Below are positions 58,482 through 64,000 of a stretch of 64,000 nucleotides of DNA, one piece after another. Source of the DNA: Geodermatophilus telluris (GTDB lineage Bacteria; Actinomycetota; Actinomycetes; Mycobacteriales; Geodermatophilaceae); NCBI RefSeq assembly GCF_900102745.1, contig NZ_FMZF01000001.1, positions 992,001 to 1,056,000 of the forward strand. Direction: 5' to 3'. The notes under the pieces were generated by a model, which was not told the origin of the DNA, searched no databases, and worked only from the letters and a program-made list of their open reading frames with translations. Within the stretch, counting starts at the first letter, position 1; each line of letters opens with the position of its first letter. Made by a program: the position numbers and the translations under genes.

Positions 58482-61103
58482 ATGAGAGGTTCGGTGGACG
58501 ACACGTCGCGGCCCCACCCGGGGGGTCCGGTAGCTGACCCGCGCGCGGCCGCGGAGGTCCTCCAGGCCGACCGGCCCCGCGCCGACGCCGCCCGCCGGCT
58601 CCGGCTGCGCGACGCCAGCGCCGCGCTCGACCGGATCGCGGAGCTCGCCGCCCGGCTCCTCGGCGCCCCGATCGCGCAGGTCTCGCTGCTCGACGACGTC
58701 CAGGTCGTCGTGTCGGCCGTCGGCCTGCCCGCGGGCACGGTGGGCAGCGAGACGCCCCTGGAGGCCTCCGCCTGCGCGGTCGCCGCCGCGGAGCGCACCC
58801 CCTACGCCGTCCCGGACGCGCACGCCGACCCCCGGGTGGGCGACCTGCCGCCGGTGACCGCCGGCGCCGTCGGCGCCTACCTGGGAGCGCCCCTGGTCGA
58901 CTCCGAGGGCCACACCGTCGGGGTGCTGTGCGTGGTGGCCCCCGCGCCGCGCCCGTGGTCGGACACCGACGTCAGCACGCTGCGGCAGCTGGCCGACGCC
59001 GCCGTCACCGAGCTGGAGCTCGCCGCGCTCACCACCGCGTACGAGAGCGACCGGCTGCGCTGGGGGCTGGCCATCGACGCCGCGGGCATCGGCACCTTCG
59101 ACTGGGACCTGCGCACCGGCGAGCTGACCTGGGACGCCCGGCTCATCGAGATGTTCGGCTACACCGCCGAGACCTTCGGTGGCGACATCGAGGCGTTCAA
59201 CCGGCGGGTGCACCCCGACGACCTGGCGCGGGTCACCGACGCCCTGCAGGTCAGCATCGCCGCCTGCGGTGACTACGAGGCCGAGTACCGCGTCGTGTGG
59301 CCCGACGGCGAGACCCGCTGGGTGCAGGCCCGCGGGCGCACGCTCAGCGACGAGGCCGGCCGGGCCACCCGCGTGCTGGGCGCCGCCTACGACACCACCG
59401 CCGAGCGCGCGGCCGGCGTGCGGGTGACGCGGGTGCTCGAGGCCATGCCGGCCGGCTTCTACTCCCTCGACCGGGAGTGGCGCTTCACCCACGTCAACGC
59501 CGAGGCCGAGCGGCTGCTCGGGCGCACCCGCGACGAGCTGCTCGGCCAGGAGCTGTGGACCGCGTTCCCCGCCGCGCCCGGCAGCGTCTTCGAGGAGAAC
59601 TACCGCGCCGCCGTGCGCACCGGGACCCCCGTGCAGTTCGACGCGCACTACCCCGCGCCGCTCAACGGCTGGTACGAGCTGCGGGCGTGGCCGAGCCCGG
59701 AGGGGCTCTCGGTCTACTTCCTCGAGGTCACCGAGCGCCGCCGGGTGCAGGACCGCGCCGAGCGCAGCGCCCAGCGGCTGGCACTGCTCGCCCAGGTCAG
59801 CGCGGAGCTGGCCGGCGCGCTGGACGCGGAGTCGGCGACCGCCCACCTGCCGCGGCTGGTGGTCCCCGCGCTGGCCGACTGGTGCATCGTCACCGTGGTC
59901 GACGCCGACGGCCGGCCGCGCGACGTGGGCCACTGGCACGTCGACCCCGCCGCCCGCGCGCTGGTCGAGCGCTACGCCGCCGTCCGGCTCGACACCATGC
60001 CGGCCACGGCGCCGCTCATGCGGGCGCTGCTCACCGGCGAGCCGGTCATGGAGACCGCCGACGCCGTCCGCGGCCTGCTGCCCGAGGGCGAGGCCCGCGA
60101 CCTGCTCACCACGCTGGCCCCCGAGTCGGGGGTCTGCCTCCCGCTGCGGGGCCGCGACCGCACGCTCGGCGTCATGACGCTGTACTTCCGGCGCGGCTGG
60201 GCCCCGCGCGAGGAGGACCTGGCCACGGCCCAGGACGTCGCCGCCCGGGCCGGCCTGGCGCTGGACAACGCCCGCCTCTACGGGCAGCAGCGGGCCCTGG
60301 CCGAGGGCCTGCAGCGCAGCCTGCTCACCGAGCCGCCCGAGCCCGACCACGCCGAGATCGCCGTCCGGTACCTGCCGGCCGCCGAGGCCGCCCGGGTCGG
60401 CGGCGACTGGTACGACGCCTTCCTGCAGCCGGGCGGGGCGACGATGGTGGTCATCGGCGACGTCGTCGGGCACGACACCGAGGCCGCCGCCGCCATGGGG
60501 CAGCTGCGCGGGCTGCTGCGCGGCATCGCCACCTACAGCGACGCCGGCCCCGGCGAGGTGCTGCGCGGCCTGGACGCCTCCATGGCGCTGCTGCAGACCC
60601 GGGTGCTGGCCACCGCGACGGCGGCCCGCTTCGAGCAGACCGCCGACGAGCTGCGGCGGGGGGTCACCCGGATGCGCTGGGCCAACGCGGGGCACCTGCC
60701 GCCGCTGGTGGTCAACCCCGACGGCAGCGTGGCCGAGCTGGCCTCCTGGCGCGGCGACCTGCTCCTCGGCGTCGACCCCCGGGCGACCCGCGAGGAGTCG
60801 GTGGTGACCCTCGACCGGGGCGCGACCGTGCTGCTGTTCACCGACGGGCTCATCGAGCGGCGCGACGCCGACCTCGACGCGGGGATGACCCGGCTGCGGG
60901 AGGCGCTGCGGGAGCTGGCCGGCCGGCCGCTGCAGGAGCTGCTCGACGAGGTGCTCGAGCGGCTCGTCGACGGCCGGCCGGAGGACGACGTCGCCCTGGT
61001 CGCGGTGCGCCTGCACCGCCAGGACCGGCCGCGGCCGCTGGACGCTGGTCCCAACCGCGTCCCCGACCTCGTCCCGGACGACCCGGCGAGCCCCCTCCCC
61101 TAG
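58482..61103 (+). CDS. GAF-PAS-PAS-GAF-SpoIIE serine phosphatase
   Basis: An 873-residue cytoplasmic phosphatase. A GAF domain spans about residues 20-180, a PAS (PAS_3-like, FDWDLRTGELTWDARLIEMFGY) 190-305, a second PAS 310-425 and a second GAF 430-590. SpoIIE PP2C follows at 605-845 with VGGDWYDAF, VIGDVVGHDTEAAAAMGQLR, WANAGHLPPLVV, LFTDGLIERR and RPEDDVALVAVRL. It is a paralogue of the phosphatase at 20454-22031, with an added N-terminal GAF-PAS. Likely acts on anti-anti-sigma factors. ATG at 58482 is used; GTG at 58494 is an alternative. Confidence 0.88.
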   Translation: MRGSVDDTSRPHPGGPVADPRAAAEVLQADRPRADAARRLRLRDASAALDRIAELAARLLGAPIAQVSLLDDVQVVVSAVGLPAGTVGSETPLEASACAVAAAERTPYAVPDAHADPRVGDLPPVTAGAVGAYLGAPLVDSEGHTVGVLCVVAPAPRPWSDTDVSTLRQLADAAVTELELAALTTAYESDRLRWGLAIDAAGIGTFDWDLRTGELTWDARLIEMFGYTAETFGGDIEAFNRRVHPDDLARVTDALQVSIAACGDYEAEYRVVWPDGETRWVQARGRTLSDEAGRATRVLGAAYDTTAERAAGVRVTRVLEAMPAGFYSLDREWRFTHVNAEAERLLGRTRDELLGQELWTAFPAAPGSVFEENYRAAVRTGTPVQFDAHYPAPLNGWYELRAWPSPEGLSVYFLEVTERRRVQDRAERSAQRLALLAQVSAELAGALDAESATAHLPRLVVPALADWCIVTVVDADGRPRDVGHWHVDPAARALVERYAAVRLDTMPATAPLMRALLTGEPVMETADAVRGLLPEGEARDLLTTLAPESGVCLPLRGRDRTLGVMTLYFRRGWAPREEDLATAQDVAARAGLALDNARLYGQQRALAEGLQRSLLTEPPEPDHAEIAVRYLPAAEAARVGGDWYDAFLQPGGATMVVIGDVVGHDTEAAAAMGQLRGLLRGIATYSDAGPGEVLRGLDASMALLQTRVLATATAARFEQTADELRRGVTRMRWANAGHLPPLVVNPDGSVAELASWRGDLLLGVDPRATREESVVTLDRGATVLLFTDGLIERRDADLDAGMTRLREALRELAGRPLQELLDEVLERLVDGRPEDDVALVAVRLHRQDRPRPLDAGPNRVPDLVPDDPASPLP

Positions 61104-61124
61104 CGGGAGGAGGGGGCTCGCCGG
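61083..61124 (+). terminator. Hairpin with phosphatase stop codon in its loop
   Basis: Perfect 16-bp stem (61083-61098 with 61109-61124) and 10-base loop holding the TAG stop (61101-61103). It also lies 6 bases from the stop of the convergent acyl-CoA ligase, so it may serve both genes. Confidence 0.65.
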
Positions 61125-61130
61125 TGCCGG

Positions 61131-62789
61131 CTACCGGTCGCGCAGCTCCCGGCGGAGGATCTTGCCGGTGGTGGTCTTGGGCAGCTCCTCGACGAACTCC
61201 ACCGACCGCGGGTACTTGTAGGCCGCCATCCGCTCCTTCGCCCAGGCGACGACCTCCTCGGGCGTCACCGAGGCGCCGGGCTTGAGCGAGACGAAGGCCT
61301 TCACCGTCTCGCCGCGGTAGGCGTCGGGCACCCCGACCACCGCGACCTCGCGCACCGCCGGGTGGCCGTAGAGGACGTCCTCGACCTCGCGGGGCCACAC
61401 CTTGTAGCCGGCCGCGTTGATCATGTCCTTCTTGCGGTCGACCAGGTAGAACCAGCCCTGCTCGTCCATGAAGCCGACGTCGCCGGTGCGCAGCTCCCCG
61501 CCCGGCAGCGACTCCGCCGTCGCCTCCGGCCGGTTCCAGTAGCCCGGCACGACCTGCGGCCCGGACGTGGCGATCTCCCCCACCTCGCCGGGCGGCAGCT
61601 CGCTGCCGTCCTCGCCCAGGATGCGGACGACCGTGTTGTAGACCGGGACGCCCACCGACAACGCCCCGGAGTTCGGGTCCACCGGCGCCCGCACGCCCAT
61701 GGGGACCGCGTGCGAGGGCGAGTTGGTCTCGGTCAGGCCGTAGATGTTGTGGATGTAGCGGCCCGTCCTCTCCTCGAAGGCGTCGGTGACCGCGGGCGCG
61801 ATCGGGGCGCCGCCGGAGTAGAGGGTGCGCAGCGACGCGAAGTCCTCCCGGCCCACCCCCTCCACGCCCGACAGCGCGATGAACACCGTGATCGCCCCGA
61901 CGGTGAACGTCGGCCGGTGCTCGCGGATGGCGTCGAGCACCACCTCGGGGTGGAACCGGTGGGCCAGCACCAGCGGGCAGGGCAGCAGCAGCGCGAGCGC
62001 GACGTGCCCGACGAGCCCGGTGATGTGGAACAGCGGCGCGACGCCGAGGACGACGTCGTCGGGCGTGAGCCGCATCCACTCCCGGTAGGTGCAGGCGTTG
62101 AACACCATGGTCGCGTGGGTGTTCATCGCGCCCTTGGGGCGTCCGGTGGTGCCCGACGTGTAGGTCAGGATCGCCACGTCGTCCCCGGCGAGCGGCACCG
62201 GCGCCGGGGTGCGCCCGGCGTGGGTCCGCAGCAGCTCGGCCAGGTCGAGGGTGCCCTCCTGCCGCGACCGGACGACGTCGCCGAGCACGCGGGCGTCGTC
62301 GCGGGACTGGTGGTCCAGCGGCGAGCAGGTGACCACGGTCTGCACCTTGGTCTCCCCGCTGGCGACGACGTCGCGCGCCACCGACTCGTAGAGCTGCTCG
62401 AGGCACAGCAGCGCCGTCGCCCCGGAGTCGCTGAGCAGGTAGGTGAGCTCGCCGGCCTTGTTCATCGGGTTGATCGCCACCGCCGCGCCGCCGGCCTTCC
62501 ACGCGCCGAGCAGCGCGATGACGAACGCCGGGTCGTTCTGCACGTAGACGCCCATCCGGTCGCCGGGCGCGAACCCGTTGTCGGTGAGCGCGACGGCGAG
62601 GGCGTCGGAGGCGGCGTCGAGGTCGGCGAGGGTGAGCTCGCCGTCGAAGTAGCGGATCGCCACGGTGTCGGGCGCCGCCGCGAGGGAGGCGCGGAAGACG
62701 TCGAGCAGCGTGTCGTGCTCGGGGGTGATGTCGGCCGGCTGGCCCTCGCCGTAGAGGGACAGCCACGGCCGGTCGGCGTAGACGCTCAT
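61131..62789 (-). CDS. AMP-dependent acyl-CoA ligase
   Basis: A 552-residue ANL superfamily ligase, complete. AMP-binding loop LTYTSGTTGRPKGAM, acyl/adenine pocket LYSGGAPIAPAV and NIYGLTETNSPSH, aspartate motif RTGDVGFMDEQGWFYLVDRKKDMINAAGYKVWPREVE, and the catalytic lysine in PKTTTGKILRREL at the C-terminus. It resembles long-chain/4-coumarate-type ligases. It follows the cyclase-family gene by 19 bases, so the two probably share a transcript and pathway. Substrate unknown. ATG at 62789. Confidence 0.9.
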   Translation of the reverse strand: MSVYADRPWLSLYGEGQPADITPEHDTLLDVFRASLAAAPDTVAIRYFDGELTLADLDAASDALAVALTDNGFAPGDRMGVYVQNDPAFVIALLGAWKAGGAAVAINPMNKAGELTYLLSDSGATALLCLEQLYESVARDVVASGETKVQTVVTCSPLDHQSRDDARVLGDVVRSRQEGTLDLAELLRTHAGRTPAPVPLAGDDVAILTYTSGTTGRPKGAMNTHATMVFNACTYREWMRLTPDDVVLGVAPLFHITGLVGHVALALLLPCPLVLAHRFHPEVVLDAIREHRPTFTVGAITVFIALSGVEGVGREDFASLRTLYSGGAPIAPAVTDAFEERTGRYIHNIYGLTETNSPSHAVPMGVRAPVDPNSGALSVGVPVYNTVVRILGEDGSELPPGEVGEIATSGPQVVPGYWNRPEATAESLPGGELRTGDVGFMDEQGWFYLVDRKKDMINAAGYKVWPREVEDVLYGHPAVREVAVVGVPDAYRGETVKAFVSLKPGASVTPEEVVAWAKERMAAYKYPRSVEFVEELPKTTTGKILRRELRDR

Positions 62790-62808
62790 CGTCGTCCCCT
62801 CGGGCCGG

Positions 62809-63762
62809 TCACTTGACGGCGAGCGGGTTGACCGGGGCGCCCGTGGCCTGGTGGATCTTCAGCGGGGCGGCGGCGTAGAGGAAGGTGTACTGGCCGTCCG
62901 CGGCGCAGTCCTCGGCCAGCTCCTCCAGGTCGGCGATCTCGCTGAGGGTCACCCCGAGGTTGCGCATCAGCGCGCAGTGCAGCGGCAGCGCCGTCCCGTT
63001 GTTCGGGTCGTAGGTGACCTCGTTGGCGATGGTGTCCGTGGTCAGGTTGGGGATCTCCATGTCCTGGAACCACCGCACCAGCTCGGGGCTGTAGACCAGG
63101 CCGGGCTCGTTGAAGCCCTCGTAGAACGCCTCGCCCTGGTCGAAGAACAGCTGCAGGAAGTTGGTCCGGATCAGCAGCACGTCGCGCTTCTCGATCGGGG
63201 TGCCCTGGGCCTCGGCACAGGCCACGAGGTCCTCGTGGGTGAAGGTCTCGCCCTTGTCGAGGTGGGGCTTGCCGCGGAAGCGGGCCACGTCGAGCAGGAT
63301 CCCGCGGCCGACGACGCCCTTGCGCGCGATCGGCTCGACACTGGCCCGGTCCAGGCCGCCGACGGTGGAGCGCGCGTCGTAGCCGTTCCAGATCTGTCCG
63401 TCGTACCAGACGTGGCCGAGGGCGTCGTACTGCGTGGAGCCCTGGAGGAAGGCGTTGATCTTGTCGTCGGCGTAGTGCAGGCCGCCGGGGAACTGCGGGG
63501 CGTCCGGGGAGTCCCAGGAGGCCTCGTCGAGGATCATCGTCCGCTCCGCCGGCGAGCGCCCCGGCCAGACCGGGTCGCCCTTCGGGTCGCCGATCAGCCG
63601 CTGGAGGGTGAAGACCTTCCCCTGCCGCACGTGCCGCACGCCGCGCAGGACCTCGTCGGCGGTGAGGTAGTTCAGCGCCCCGACCTCGTCGTCGTCCCCC
63701 CACTTGCCCCAGTTCTTCGGTGCGTCGGCGAGGACCTCGGTCATGGCGGGCACGTCGGCCAC
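62809..63762 (-). CDS. Cyclase family (kynurenine formamidase-like) hydrolase
   Basis: A 317-residue member of the metal-dependent cyclase/hydrolase fold. The metal-binding region reads STQYDALGHVWYDGQIWNGYD, where Asp and His bind zinc or manganese. Other segments are ARFRGKPHLDKGETFTHEDLVAC and TIANEVTYDPNNGTALPLHCALMRNLGV. The family includes kynurenine formamidase, isatin hydrolase and polyketide cyclases. With the ligase downstream it may process an aromatic acid precursor (inference). GTG at 63762. Confidence 0.85.
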   Translation of the reverse strand: MADVPAMTEVLADAPKNWGKWGDDDEVGALNYLTADEVLRGVRHVRQGKVFTLQRLIGDPKGDPVWPGRSPAERTMILDEASWDSPDAPQFPGGLHYADDKINAFLQGSTQYDALGHVWYDGQIWNGYDARSTVGGLDRASVEPIARKGVVGRGILLDVARFRGKPHLDKGETFTHEDLVACAEAQGTPIEKRDVLLIRTNFLQLFFDQGEAFYEGFNEPGLVYSPELVRWFQDMEIPNLTTDTIANEVTYDPNNGTALPLHCALMRNLGVTLSEIADLEELAEDCAADGQYTFLYAAAPLKIHQATGAPVNPLAVK

Positions 63763-63908
63763 GGTGTCTCCCTGCTGTCGGGCCCCGGACCAGCACGTCC
63801 TCCGGGGCGGGAAAGGTGGCCAGCGTCACAAACCGGTAACGGCCGTGTCAACGCGGAGCGGACCGCGCCGTACCGGAGGCCCGCGCCGCCGCCCCGCCGC
63901 CCCGCTGC

Positions 63909-64000
63909 TCAGCGCGGGCGCTCGCGGCGGACGGTCACCTTCCGGCCCTTGACCGTGCTCCCCCGGAGCGCCGTGATCACGTCCTCGGCGGCGGCCGCGG
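63909..64000 (-). CDS. C-terminal end of probable DEAD-box RNA helicase (partial)
   Basis: Only the last 30 codons are visible: AEDVITALRGSTVKGRKVTV followed by RRERPR and stop. The TVKGRKVTVRRER pattern matches the end of the DbpA-type RNA-binding domain of DEAD/DEAH-box RNA helicases, in which a GKKVTVRRER-like strand closes the fold. The 5' part lies beyond the window, so the assignment rests on this short stretch. The 146-base gap upstream of the cyclase gene shows no other feature. Confidence 0.5.
   Translation of the reverse strand, partial: AAAAEDVITALRGSTVKGRKVTVRRERPR

Noticed and set aside
58311-61016. A 901-codon open frame on the minus strand across the large phosphatase gene
   Set aside because: It is antisense to clear GAF/PAS/SpoIIE coding sequence, has His/Gly/Arg/Val-rich composition typical of GC-biased shadow frames and no recognisable domain.
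1-64000. tRNA, rRNA, CRISPR arrays, insertion sequences with transposases
   Set aside because: No cloverleaf-like gene, rRNA segment, regular spacer-repeat array or transposase/integrase coding sequence was recognised in any intergenic or coding region.

Overview
The window is one stretch of very GC-rich chromosome (roughly 75 percent G+C by eye) with strong third-position G/C bias, many GTG starts and short intergenic gaps. It looks like an actinobacterium, most likely of the Geodermatophilaceae type (Blastococcus, Geodermatophilus, Modestobacter). That placement is inferred from composition and gene content (DUF3097, DUF4383, 13E12-type HNH gene, mycofactocin-type alcohol dehydrogenase, GAF-ANTAR and PAS/GAF-SpoIIE proteins), not from an rRNA gene. 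I saw no rRNA, tRNA, CRISPR array, prophage or transposase gene.

Layout. 1-3.5 kb: a 3'-truncated acyl-CoA synthetase divergent from a GAF-LuxR regulator, then a nitronate monooxygenase. 3.5-10.6 kb: a minus-strand run with a fused AAA-VWA protein, an NDMA-type alcohol dehydrogenase, a MOSC protein, XdhC, a CoxE-like VWA protein and a CoxD-like MoxR ATPase. The last three are the usual maturation proteins of CO-dehydrogenase/xanthine-oxidase-type molybdenum enzymes. 10.7-16.2 kb: PRC-barrel stress protein, DUF3097, aldo/keto reductase, MFS exporter and an orphan secreted protein. 16.4-20.4 kb: moaA-moaD, then two CorC-type membrane proteins and a small helical protein. 20.4-26.3 kb: a PAS-GAF-SpoIIE phosphatase, then a compact minus-strand operon: HTH-TOBE regulator, modA, modB, modC, mocA-like, moaE. 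26.4-35.5 kb: MASE1-GGDEF-EAL protein, DUF2786 protein, a 13E12/DUF222 HNH gene flanked by inverted repeats and preceded by an SOS-like box, a RecQ helicase and an orphan carbamoyltransferase.

35.7-44.7 kb: DUF4383 membrane protein, acyl-CoA dehydrogenase, small proteins, fibronectin-III membrane protein, LCP cell-wall ligase, exonuclease III, GAF-ANTAR regulator and AraC regulator. 44.8-50.3 kb: MFS transporter, a glycine-betaine-type ABC importer (proX-proV-proW) and a TauD-like dioxygenase preceded by a short Cys-containing leader peptide. 50.5-58.3 kb: a CBS-GGDEF-EAL-PAS-PAS protein, an SDR protein, TauE/SafE permease, a spore-photoproduct-lyase homologue, glutathione-independent formaldehyde dehydrogenase and YaaA. 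58.5-64 kb: a large GAF-PAS-SpoIIE phosphatase, an acyl-CoA ligase with a cyclase-family enzyme, and the 3' end of a probable DEAD-box helicase.

Functional picture. Three blocks form one theme: molybdate uptake (modABC), pterin cofactor synthesis (moaA, moaD, moaE) and conversion and insertion of the cytosine-dinucleotide form (mocA-like, xdhC, coxD, coxE). The molybdoenzyme structural subunits, moaC and moeA are not in the window. Other themes are DNA damage (SOS-linked HNH gene, RecQ, exonuclease III, photoproduct lyase), sulfur scavenging under leader-peptide control (TauD, possibly TauE) and dense signalling (two GGDEF/EAL proteins, two SpoIIE phosphatases, GAF-ANTAR, GAF-LuxR).
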